Origin: Varroa destructor | Lineage: Eukaryota > Arthropoda > Arachnida > Mesostigmata > Varroidae | Direction: 5' to 3' | DNA: 64,000 nt | Assembly (NCBI RefSeq): GCF_002443255.2 | Contig: NW_019211455.1 | Span: 21,427,126-21,491,125 of the forward strand | In this document: positions 43,098 to 64,000 of the stretch, piece by piece | How the letters are laid out: each line of letters opens with the position of its first letter | How positions within the stretch are numbered: the first letter of the stretch is position 1 | Made by a program: the position numbers and the translations under genes | Notes under the pieces: generated by a model | Databases searched by the model: none | The model's input: the letters and a program-made list of their open reading frames with translations, nothing else | Told to the model about the DNA's origin: nothing

Positions 43098-43615
43098 CTA
43101 AATAATGGCTCGTAGCTAACGTGATCTTGGTAGAATAAGCACCGTATACATTCCACGAAAGCAAAAAACGCAAAGCAGAATACACATTGCACACAAGAAA
43201 AACTTCTTTTACCTTTACAGCATCTACTAACAACGAGTAGCGGTATGTAATAATGGAATTATTTTTCGCGTGGCTGAATCTTACCCTCGCCTACGCCAAC
43301 TGTAGCAGCAGCCTCAGGATTTGGGTGTTTCAGTAGTTAACTATACGTATATAAGTACGTATGTATATAGCGAAAGAACGCTGGCTCACCAAACAGCTCG
43401 TACGACGTATTCCGTAATCGAGGTGGTCATCGACAATACTGTGCGTTTTGCTGCGGCACAAAACGAACTGCAACTTAATATTTCCAACAACAGCGTAACT
43501 TTTTCGTATTGCGAGACGTCATATCCGAGTCTCTTTTTGTTTCAAGCTTGGTTCGATATTCGCAGGCTGATGTAGTTGGCCACCCATAGCTTGTTACTGC
43601 TACAGGTTTCTTCAG

Positions 43616-43948
43616 GCTTCAGCCGCTCAAATTGCGGCGGAATCCGCAACGTCGAAGCAAGAAGAGCTGGACTATCTTCGACAGCTTCGTTCTATCGCAT
43701 TTCGTTTCTCTGGTCGCTTGTTCAGCCAAACGCTCTGCAGCGCCGTCCGCTACTCATAGAGCGGCTCTAGCAGCAACATCACCAGTCAGCCAGTAGCTTG
43801 CCACAGCAGCAGCAAAAATATGGTGGCGCTCGTGTCGACCAATCCTCTTCGGCAAAATGGCCTCCCTCCCCGCGGAGAGCTCAGCTAACGAGCGGAACTA
43901 GCCGGGCTGCTCCGACAACAATTGCCTGAGATTCGGTCTAAACTGGGC
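43616..43948 (+). other. Coding-like stretches, unassigned
   Basis: After TTTCTTCAG (43615) one frame reads ASAAQIAAESATSKQEELDY and then LRQLRS before it degrades and stops at about 43757. A different frame opens with QQQHHQSASSLPQQQQKYGG from about 43773 and stops near 43931. Codon choice looks coding-like in both, yet the frames do not join and no clear donors are present. This may be first-exon or UTR sequence, a decayed gene, or GC-rich chance frames. Confidence 0.2.
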
Positions 43949-44189
43949 TTATCAACTGACAGAAGACGGATGTTAATGATTGAGTAATTATAGCGAGATT
44001 CTTTGCTAGCATGTTAGCGAAGTCTAACGACGATGGCTAGGCCTAGATAACAGGCTGATCAATAAAGTGTTTTAGAAAAATTGCAATTTTTCCGTAATTT
44101 AGTTATGTGGAAAGTGCGGAACGAAGATGTTCATCACTGGTTGCCTGCTGTGTTTGTATGTGTATGTATATGTTGTGTGATGGTGGTTT

Positions 44190-44430
44190 GTTAATATTGT
44201 GTGTGCCGTGGCCGCTGTGATGGCACTGTATGGATGGTAGAGTGAGTGTGGTGCGTGGTAGCAGGAGCGGGTTTAGGAGACGTGAGGACGGTGTCCAAAA
44301 GGTGCTGAAGGGACGCCGCCGGAATGGAGTTGAAGCTGCACTCCCCTTCGGGGGCTGAACCCGCCGTGTTCCAATGGCCCCTCAAGGTATGAGACCACAC
44401 GTCTAAGCCTAACCACTGTGCCAGCCTCTG
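44190..44430 (-). repeat. tRNA-derived SINE-like element
   Basis: Read on the minus strand, the head contains an A-box-like GGCACAGTGGTTAGGC (about 44407-44422) and, after a tRNA-like interval, a B-box-like GGGTTCAGCCCC (about 44351-44363). A G/C-richer body follows toward 44190, where the plus strand turns into TG-rich simple sequence. The internal RNA polymerase III promoter layout plus unrelated tail is the SINE plan; the arms do not fold into a clean tRNA. The 118-codon minus-strand open frame here is incidental to the repeat. Confidence 0.6.
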
Positions 44431-44829
44431 TCCACACAGTTCCACACAGTATCGAATCATATAGGATAAGATAGTGCTCAGCTGGGCTAGAGGTCCGCCA
44501 CTGACCCCCCTGTCATCTGAACAGCTTCCATCAAGGGGTATATGCATTTAGGTCTACAGGTGTTAGTATAGTATAACGTACGGCAAAAACAAGCCAACCC
44601 GTTCAACTGCCTGTGTTTCCATTGGCACAGTACCAACATCCATACAACACAAGTCAGCTGAAGGCGGCTCTAGCTTATTGGGTTACTGCGTTGTTCGCTA
44701 AAATGACAGATCCATCCGGGAACGCAACGAAAACAGTGGCGCTTTTTACTTGAACCGATCTGGATTGCTCATTGGATTTTGGTTTTAAAGCAGATATTTG
44801 TAGAACGTCTTCTATGTGAGCGCGTTGTA

Positions 44830-44925
44830 ACTCGTAGTGGTTAGGACCCCCTAATATTAGAATTTACCCCGCTCTGCCGCAACGGTGTGTTATGAAGCAG
44901 ATTTTCGAGTCTGTTTCCGACGGCC
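44830..44925 (+). repeat. Possible degenerate tRNA-like repeat
   Basis: CGTAGTGGTTAGGACC (A-box-like, about 44832) is followed by ATTTTCGAGTCTG (weak B-box relative, about 44903). The spacing of about 70 bases is long, and no cloverleaf can be drawn. It could be an old copy of the local SINE family or chance. Confidence 0.25.
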
Positions 44926-55874
<10,949 letters not shown>

Positions 55875-55879
<5 letters not shown>

Positions 55880-56029
55880 ATGGATAGATGTATACGTAAA
55901 CAATACTATTATTGCATACATGCCTAAACATACAAAACATACATGGTTATAAAAAACCAAACATGGAACAGGGACCGAATCGTCGTTATTACATGAATGT
56001 ATAGTCAGACACAGAGCCGTACAAATAAA
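55875..56029 (+). promoter_or_regulatory. Candidate poly(A) signals after the DOT1L stop
   Basis: An AATAAA hexamer overlaps the stop codon itself (55875-55880). A second lies in ACAAATAAATTC (hexamer 56024-56029), 145 bases after the stop. The first would leave almost no 3' UTR and is unlikely to be the main site. The second is possible but unproven, and further hexamers occur at about 59579 and 60642, so the UTR length is open. Confidence 0.25.
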
Positions 56030-56104
56030 TTCACATTCATACAGATACACACGCAAGAACAAACAAATAGAAATGGTCACCTTTCGGTGATTATTTATTA
56101 ATTT

Positions 56105-56123
56105 TGATGATGATGATGATGAT
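56105..56123. repeat. (GAT)n microsatellite
   Basis: About six GAT units, 230 bases after the DOT1L stop and possibly inside its 3' UTR. Confidence 0.9.
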
Positions 56124-56313
56124 AGATATACGTTATAAAATGACGGTGTCGTTTTCGTTTTTCTTAGTTGTTTTGCTCCGTACAGCTACTTTTAGTTGTT
56201 TGTTGACCTGTTTGTCTTTGTACAGAGAAGCTTGTACGAAGAGAGAAGACGAATCACATTACATACTTATTATGTGACCTACATATATTCACTGTCTTAA
56301 TATAGAACACTGT

Positions 56314-56321
56314 TGTAAATA
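56314..56321 (+). promoter_or_regulatory. Pumilio-type element TGTAAATA
   Basis: TGTAAATA matches the PUF-family consensus TGTANATA and lies 435 bases after the DOT1L stop, so it would be in a 3' UTR if the transcript extends that far. One match in AT-rich DNA is expected often by chance. Confidence 0.2.
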
Positions 56322-58174
56322 TATTTAGACGATATATATCTTGTTTTTTTTTTGCATAGATCGTAGCGCGCCTACGCATGCATCGCTGAACTGAAAACGC
56401 ATCGTTGTGTTACAAAAGAAACTACAAGATGCATCCTCGGCAATAGGTGGACGCTGATAACAAACGAATGGCAATACAATGTCGTCGTTTCATTACTATT
56501 TATTGTAACTATAGCCTTAATGGAACTTGTGAGCTTTCTTTTGTCAGGCTACTAATGCATAAATTACTTCAAAACTTTCACACGTACAGGAGTAATTCAC
56601 ATCACTTCGACCACTGTGGCCGAGGTACATGCAATACCATCCAGCAGCATTGAAAGCCTTTGGTACTTCAAGCAAATTCAACATAACTTATTTGGCGACG
56701 AAACAGTGCAAGAGTTTGTTGTCATTGCTGTTCTTTTTTTTGTGAGCTTTTGTTCTTGTATACCACCTTTATGTGCCTTTAGACATTTTGACAAAGAAAA
56801 ACCCTTTTAACTGTATACTGTTTCGTTGTCGAAAAAAAAATCGAAACCTCCCACACATAAAAGGTCTTGAAAACATTATTTTAAACACACTCCGTATTTT
56901 GTACAGATATTGCCGTTATCGTACGTATGGTCTCATTGACTTTCCGCTATTTCACGCCGTTCGCCTGTCGCAAATTTTCGAAAAAAAAAAAACTTTTTGC
57001 TTAGCTACACAAACACAAATAGATGCACATCTAAGTAAACAATTAACTTTATCAACAGTACCGCAGTATACAAAACAAAGCAATAACGAGCGAGTCTGAG
57101 AAAAGTAAAGGCGAGTGTGAGAGCAAAACAAGCGTGTAGTGATGATGTAAAAACGGCGAACGATACGGTTGGTGCTTGATGCGGCTCTACTCCAGAGGAG
57201 ATGTCGCACCAACTCATAAAGGCATATGGTGGACATGAGCTACTGTGGGGCGTTAGTTTGAGTGAACGGCAATCTGAGTGCGAAGTGATGAAAGCGGTGA
57301 GAAATGACACAGTTAGATAAACAACTGAGAAAGCAATGCAAGGAACACTCCCCAGAACGGAAACTCCATCTTGAATTGAGCGCCCATCGATATTTGTAGA
57401 TTCTCTCAAACGACTCGAAAACAAGAAATGTTACCTGAATGGTTTAATCATTGGTCGAACGTAGTAGAGAAGAGAAAGCGCCTGGACATAAGTATTTTTT
57501 TATTACCTTTTTGTGTTATTAATATACATTTGTATATGTGTGTGTGTTCGCTTAGCTTCCATATGTGTGCTTAACAGACACTCCGCATATGCCCTAAGGG
57601 TTCTGATTTTGGATATTCTACTCTTGGTCTTGAATAGATTTCGTCATTTAAAAAGTTGTTGTTACAATTATTATTACAGCTCCTAGTATGAGTACAGTGA
57701 CTACTATTTCACTGCTCATCTAGTTAAATTTGTTCGGTTATTTTCCGTCCTTGTTTCTCTGCTTCACGCTTTCTCGTTGTATTTTTACTACCCACTAGCA
57801 ATTTAGGAATCAACCCAACGCCGTTAGTAAACCATTCCACTCGTTCCCCCTAAGTGTTACGTCGTTAAAGAGAAAAGTCGTCATAATCAGGCATATATAT
57901 GATGACGCTTGTCTATAACGACTTGATAATTGATGAGGACAAGTGAAATGTCTTTATTATGAGGTGCTTGGTTGACCCCTACACTGCTGGCTAGTGGCAA
58001 AAATAAGACGAGTGAACACGAAAAAAACGACCGGGAAAAATGATCGAAGAAAGATACGGGCCCGCTATATTGTTCGCCAAAGTGAAAATTAAACAAAAAT
58101 AATTGATTCAGCCAGAACACAATTTTCTCAAACAAATACGACGCAAGGTAGCCGACTAACTGCAACATACTTGC

Positions 58175-58214
58175 AATATTATTCACAGATGCAATCACAT
58201 CTGTGAATAATATT
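58175..58214. repeat. Perfect inverted repeat, 17-bp arms
   Basis: AATATTATTCACAGATG and its exact reverse complement are separated by CAATCA. It lies 2.3 kb after the DOT1L stop in AT-rich DNA with no gene seen. Confidence 0.9.
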
Positions 58215-59040
58215 ACGGCGGCGTCGAAGGTCTGTCTCTGTTCGCCTAAATCTGGTGCCTGTGACCTACCTGTATTGGACTGCCAGTTTTTTCATTAACT
58301 CATTATTAACCTGATTGTACAGCGGTGATCGATGTCACTATTATAGCTGTTTTCATTCCATAAGTGCGTCTTTTTATTTTCATTTCTCATCGTCAACCAA
58401 CCCACGTATATTCAATATTAGAAACAGAGATAAAGACAAATAAGATATACATACATATGTATTTACATGAGTGTGTATATGCATGTAAATCAAATGTATT
58501 TAGAAGAAAACAACTTTGAATGTGTAGTGATCTATAATTATTATGGCGCCGCCCCCCTTACACGTTCTCTCGTTAGGTTTGTCCGTCTGTGGGGCTAATA
58601 CGACGTCACGTCAAGCGTGAAAATGCTGGTCGGATGTTGCAGTTACTTTGCCACCATCTTGAACAAAACCGCACGAAGACAGATTTGTTGACCCTATACG
58701 CTGGGCAATATCTCATGACCAAACCGCGTTCTAGATTAATATTGTCTCGAGCACTTGGAGTGGCTTAAAAAGATGCGTGTTTCGCGAGCGGGGGTCAGAC
58801 AGATTAGCGTTTTAGCCAGATTTAGCTCCTCGCTATGCGATGAATGCTATAGAAAGATGAGATTGATTGTCACGGATAAGCTACTATTGTCTAGTTGAAT
58901 GAAAGAAAAGTGGAGAACTCTCTTCTTTGGGAACCGCCGTAGTGATATGATGACGTCAAAGAAAACGAATAATGGATCTAAACCGATGACGAGGCTGGAT
59001 AATAATAACAATCGTGTGTGTAAGTCATTCAATCGTCAAG

Positions 59041-59060
59041 ATTATTATTATTATTATTAT
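59041..59060. repeat. (ATT)n microsatellite
   Basis: Six to seven ATT units. They produce a run of tyrosines in one open frame, which is a by-product of the repeat. Confidence 0.9.
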
Positions 59061-60891
59061 ACAACTGTACTATTAACACACGAGGGTACATCAGTAAGTT
59101 GCACGAACGTAGATTTGAATACCGCTTATACATTTCATTACTGCCCATCTACCAGCGTTATGAGAGCTGGGAAAAGCATGCGTGGAGCGTTAGTGTGCCG
59201 ATGGCTAATAGATCGCGGATTATAATGTACGAAGGGAAGGCCGATCAGGTGTCTGGTCCAATTGTAGCACCATTGCGTGTGCGAGTTTATAATGGATTTC
59301 GGTTTTAGCAATCGAAAATTCAAGGTGACAGCTGTTAGATGTAACTGGAAAACATACACAAGCTCCAGTGTAAAGTCGTTTGACCGCCGATGATTTAGTT
59401 TGTCTAATTGTGATTCATCAATCAAACAAACAACAACAACAACTAATCAGTCGGGCAGTGTTGAACACATAAAATAGGGGCATTCAGAAAGTTAAAAATT
59501 CGCAAGAAACAAAACAATAATTGAGATTTTATTAGAAAAAGCAACTGTCGATGCGTAACCGATTGGCTAATGCAGACGAATAAACCATTGGCTTTTCTCG
59601 TGCACATTTCCACTAAGACTAGGCGTAAGCAGAAAGAGACATAACAAAGCAATATTAGGGTCCAGTTTTCCCCTTGTGTCTGATGCAACACAAGATGAGA
59701 ATTAAGCTCATAGAGGCCGTGATATAGAACAGAGCGTTTTAGGAAGGGAGGACAGGTCATCGTGGATGTATCTGTAACTGGCTAGGGCCTTCTCGTGCGC
59801 AAACTGAAATTGGCGGTCGGAATGATCACTACACGATTATGATTGGAAGCAGGTTACGTAGAAAGCCGTAATGTAGAACGACTTAGTGTAATGTTTTGCA
59901 GTAATAATATATAATAGGAATAATTATAGAACGTAATGGTGACGATGATGGTTGCTGGTAATTGAGTAACTGGACCCGTTATCAATCCACTCACGAACAA
60001 TAGACGATAGTCTTTTCGGCAGACTGGGAGGTTCTGCTACTGAAATCGAAGACTGGTGACATGGAATATAGAGCATAGAGTTATGAGAACAGGAGCACTC
60101 TCGCAGAAGCAAGATAATGGGATAAGACAGTAGACGACTGATGTTGTAATGGATCATCACAGTAATAACAACAGTAATCACATTAATGACTATAAACTAT
60201 GGGGATCTGAATGAAACGATGCAAAAGGTAACGAGAACAATGAAGTGAGTGTACACGTTAACTGGAGTAATGAGGAAAGGATGTCTGTTGCGAGGGAGTG
60301 TTTGTCCGGATGTAAAAATGTGTCTGGAAGACAATGGAAAGCTTGTGACAAAAATAGTGTTGTCCAGTTGAGCTAACGAGTAAGAGGGCCAAGATAGTTC
60401 CGGGCCTTGAAGTGTAAACACGATAATCCGATTTTTTTTATAATTACAACCCGTTCTCGTGACAGGAGGAGCTATTGCATGTGTTGCAAATCACCAAATA
60501 TGCCAGCAGCGTCCTCGATCATTGGACGTTGTTTCGACATATATCTGACAAAGTTTCTACCAAAAGTATGATGCTAAGAATACTTAAGATCGTGTAAAAT
60601 TATGACAGAAATGACTTCAGCTCAAGTGCAAAAAGGCCGAAAATAAATCATAACGGCAGCAGATGTCAGGGCGAACTGGGGAAAAGGGTTAGGATATTTG
60701 AGTGTGACAGATCTCGCAATGTGTTAGCACCATTAATTATTATACTTATGAACGGTAGTACTAGTAGTAGTGTGCGGTTAAATACGCTACGTGAAAACGA
60801 ACATTCTAATGTAACGTAATTATCATGTACTGTACATACTTTACATAAATATATATACATAGTAACAATGACAACATGTAATAGCTATTAT

Positions 60892-60895
<4 letters not shown>

Positions 60896-60926
<31 letters not shown>
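60896..60926. repeat. (TA)n microsatellite
   Basis: About fifteen uninterrupted TA units. Confidence 0.95.
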
Positions 60927-60929
<3 letters not shown>

Positions 60930-63370
60930 GATGAAGTATATTCTTCGTTTTTCGCCGGTGACCAACTCTGCAAAACCTAATGGCTATGTGTGACAATGAG
61001 TGCATAACTATTATTATATTACTGCCAATATTATCGTTTGTTAGCGATCAAGTGTATAATCGCTATATGCCGTATGCATTATACAATTGAAGATCTACTA
61101 CATAGCATATGTTAATGCGTTCATTGACGACTCCACATGAGTGTATATCCTAGCGTCAGAAATGAAGATCATAGGACTCGTCGCTAACGGCGACATAAGA
61201 AAGAAAAGAATGCTTTGGTTTTTCGATCATTTTTTTTTTTTTATAAGATGACTTTACAACGGAAATCTGTAAAATATGAGTAGGGTTATTATTGCTATGA
61301 ACTATTGCTGCTAGTATATAATATTGTAAAACGAAATAGACGTTAAAGGAAAATCGCGGTCAGCGTCTCGTTTGCCCAGATTGTTGAAGAGAGCGCGTGC
61401 GAGAGAGAGAGCGAAATATGGGAAAGCGTAAAGCGTCTCACTAACAGTAGATGATGTCCTTGAAGCAGGGAATAAGAAATCTCTGCATGAGAACGGTATA
61501 AGCGACTGGTTGCGTAAACATGCTCATAGTCTAATACACTTTCGGACCACGACTGCGATGTATGTATAGCAACTGTGATTTAAGATTTAAGATAAGAACT
61601 GATGCAGACGGGAATCAGAAACGACGACCGGCAACTAAAGATAGCCTAAACGCTGTTGGATAGTAGATAGCTGAAACAAACGCTTTGCCATTCGAAGTTA
61701 TACAATCACAATCGTGCGGAGCTGTGTTACAGTCATATCGTACCCGACCATTTACAAGAATAGTCCACAAGTGATTTTCGAAGCAGTGATGATCATTTCC
61801 AGTTCCCCATGAATCAAATCGGGCTATGGTTGATTCGACAGGAATCAGCGCCTTCAATACAGCCACATAGTCAACTTGCTCTCCATTAGCTCTGTCGATC
61901 TCTTACGATGGACCTACTACGGTCCATGACTGACGCTATTCACCACGTATCATTGAGTCCAAATTCCTCATGTATCGTTTATCTATCGAAAAGTCTAGTG
62001 CAACGGACCTCTGGAAGCAGCATCTGCAAATGGCATTATTGAGCACTATTTGCTCTGTTCTCGCTCATCGGACTGTGGAAAAGTAATGCTATCCACATAC
62101 CCCCCTGCCATTGGAGGCACCTTCAATCCGATAAATTTCTGCTCCGCGCCTGTTAATTGGACCCGCTTTTAATCTATGGCTATAACAGACAAAGCTACAG
62201 CAGCCCAGTATTGGTTAAATGTTTACATCGAGTTATATACAATCCGGTCAAGTGAAATTTCCTTTTATTATATGCTACAGACAGAGGAACTATGACAAAT
62301 GCTAGAGGCAACGCCGTCCCTGTAATTTCACTATGGTTGCCATCACGGCGTGACATTCAAAACATAATAAGTCATCATACAGCAAGAGCAAGCGAGAAAA
62401 TTATAACTACTATAACTGTGAGAAAATAATAATATTATACTAAAAAAAAACTAATTAAATACTATAGTAATACTATAATAATATTTAGTAGAAATAACGA
62501 ATTCATAAGTGACGGTCGCACGGCGTTATAGGTGCGAAATAACTTATGTTCGGTGGATTTTCTGAGAGGGCGTGTATGTGCGTGTGTCGGGATATAAAGT
62601 TAATGTATAAAAAGGAACGAACGGACCTGTTAGCATAGGGCAGCAAAGACCAAGACAACCACTTCGTATTCGGCCTGCTGTCATGCCAACACGACAAAGA
62701 GCTATGTATTAGGATACAGTGCAAATAGGACAAATTAAATTCACAACAAATTAACTTGTGATTAATGAGGAGGAAGCAGACATTGAGAAAATGAGATTTA
62801 AGAAATTTGTACCGCAGTTGCACTTAAATCACACATAAGCCAATTAACATTGTTTTAACAGAATGTTGAGAGGAAACTCGAATGACAAATGGTACCGAAA
62901 AAAAAACAGTTGACATTTACAAAAAAAAAAATTAAAACACAGGAAGTATTCGATGAGGCTAAATTCACTCAGTGAAGGTCTGTATTATCTCAAAGGTAGT
63001 TCCATATGGTACATCTGATCCAATACAAGTATCTCCACAAGGAATACTGCGGTGAAGCATTGAAACATTGCTCCTGGGCTCGAAGATGCAGCATTCGCCC
63101 TTGAGTGAAAAAATGGAAGCCACAGATCGGCGCAATTCAACCGACCGACTATTAAAGATTATATAAAGATGTATATCTATATTTCGCGGGTGGTAGATCG
63201 AAAACGAGTAGCGTACAATCGAAAGCGGCGTTAACGCTGGAAATTATGACAGTCACGAAACGACCGCTGCTAGTAATGGGTAACGGCAGAAATGACGCGA
63301 GAAATGCACAGGTTGACCAGATTAAGACGGAAAGCATTTGAAGTGATTGAAAGAGGTTTATTATTTTTAC

Positions 63371-63397
63371 TATTATTATTATTATTATTATTATTAT
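63371..63397. repeat. (ATT)n microsatellite
   Basis: Nine ATT units with no interruption. The minus-strand open frame with an isoleucine run here is an artefact of the repeat. Confidence 0.9.
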
Positions 63398-63840
63398 AAT
63401 AAAGTAAGCAGATGAGAAACCAAAAAACTGATCATGCTTCAGAGCTAGGTATGGCAAACGAGGATACGCGTTTAAAACATAGGAGGAAAAAATAGTTCAG
63501 GTGTTTTTTTTTAGCCACAACGCTATTGCCGAGCTTATGAATCCGCCACGTGAAGTGCTACAGCTGGCTAAAGCGTTTGTTCGTAATACCGCTAGATGCT
63601 GCTTTCGTATCAAATTCACTGGAAGAAAATTATGTTTCAGTCTAGTTTAGAATACAATTGTAACCCAAATTGTCGAGTATTTACAATGATCTATTCACTT
63701 GAAATATGACAGTCATCATCCATTTTTGGGTGCGATTAGACAGCCCCAAGTCTTTGGGGATGTCTGTCTTTTTGTAATAAGATGAAGGGAGAATGAGATA
63801 TTAACATTGGGACGGTCAGTGCTGGGAATGTTTTAGAAGT

Positions 63841-64000
63841 ACGCTGCTCCGTCCGGTATAATAGAAGCCACAAAGATTTCGGTAAGTACATCTAAAAATT
63901 TACTTTTGTTGTTGAAACACTTAATGCAACTACAACAGGTCACCATCTATGGCCTTTTTCATTGGCCTACTGGCTGGTGTTTCGGGCTATGTCCAGGATG
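63841..64000 (+). CDS. Possible 5' end of another gene (partial, runs off the window)
   Basis: A strong donor TTTCG/GTAAGT at 63882 and an acceptor CAACAG ending at 63938 bracket a 57-nt intron. Ten bases into the next exon an ATG at 63949 opens MAFFIGLLAGVSGYVQD, which is still open at the edge. If the two exons are joined, an in-frame TAG lies upstream of the ATG, so the ATG is a plausible true start. The hydrophobic start (FFIGLLAGVSG) could be a signal anchor or membrane segment. I do not recognise the family; 17 residues are too few. This may also be a chance arrangement. Confidence 0.35.

Larger units (their letters stand above)
55880..63840. other. DOT1L 3' UTR of unknown length and intergenic DNA
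   Basis: AT-rich, short frames only (the longest is 139 codons minus at 57005-57424, without motifs). It contains GAT, ATT and TA microsatellites, the 17-bp-arm hairpin at 58.2 kb and several possible poly(A) hexamers. No RNA gene was recognised. Confidence 0.55.

Noticed and set aside
44201..44216. Pro-Trp-Pro-Leu codons on the plus strand as the missing DOT1L exon
   Set aside because: A stop codon follows immediately, and the bases belong to the minus-strand SINE-like repeat.

Overview
The window looks like nuclear DNA of an arthropod. Its one recognisable gene is an animal-type histone H3K79 methyltransferase, split by GT-AG introns of about 300 to 1,100 bases. The protein carries the long Gln, His, Ser, Ala and Gly runs common in arthropod chromatin factors. 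The flanking DNA is AT-leaning, contains microsatellites and has tRNA-derived SINE-like pieces. A parasitiform mite or tick is my guess; it is an inference, because no species-specific marker was seen.

Layout. Bases 1 to about 47,100: no gene could be supported on either strand. The reading frames there are short, broken by stops and have no recognisable domains. What can be seen is microsatellites, a 17-bp tandem duplication, two short perfect inverted repeats, and tRNA-like SINE pieces at about 32.7, 33.3, 44.2-44.4 and 44.8 kb. Two faint coding-like stretches lie head to head at 42.9-43.1 kb (minus) and 43.6-43.9 kb (plus). Bases 47,116-55,879 (plus): DOT1L (called grappa in Drosophila). 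Eight exons were reconstructed by hand. All splice phases agree, and the joined frame is open for 1,542 residues to a TAA stop. The exons encode, in order, the complete SAM-binding DOT1 catalytic domain, a basic tail with an AT-hook, a leucine-rich coiled coil, and a very long low-complexity C-terminal half. That half contains a VSIKIKAI motif resembling the AF9/ENL-binding motifs of human DOT1L. The first coding exon, which should supply about 25 N-terminal residues, was not found. Bases 55,880 to about 63,800: the 3' UTR of unknown length and intergenic AT-rich DNA with microsatellites and one perfect hairpin. Bases 63,8xx-64,000 (plus): the possible 5' end of another gene, with a non-coding exon, a 57-nt intron, and an ATG opening a hydrophobic reading frame that runs off the window.

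DOT1L is the only gene whose function can be stated. Its product would mono-, di- and trimethylate H3 lysine 79 on nucleosomes of transcribed genes. The non-catalytic half would mediate DNA contact and recruitment by elongation factors. No operon-like or cluster logic is present, and no previously undescribed system could be demonstrated. The best leads are the missing first exon, the candidate recruitment motif, the edge gene and the head-to-head coding-like pair.
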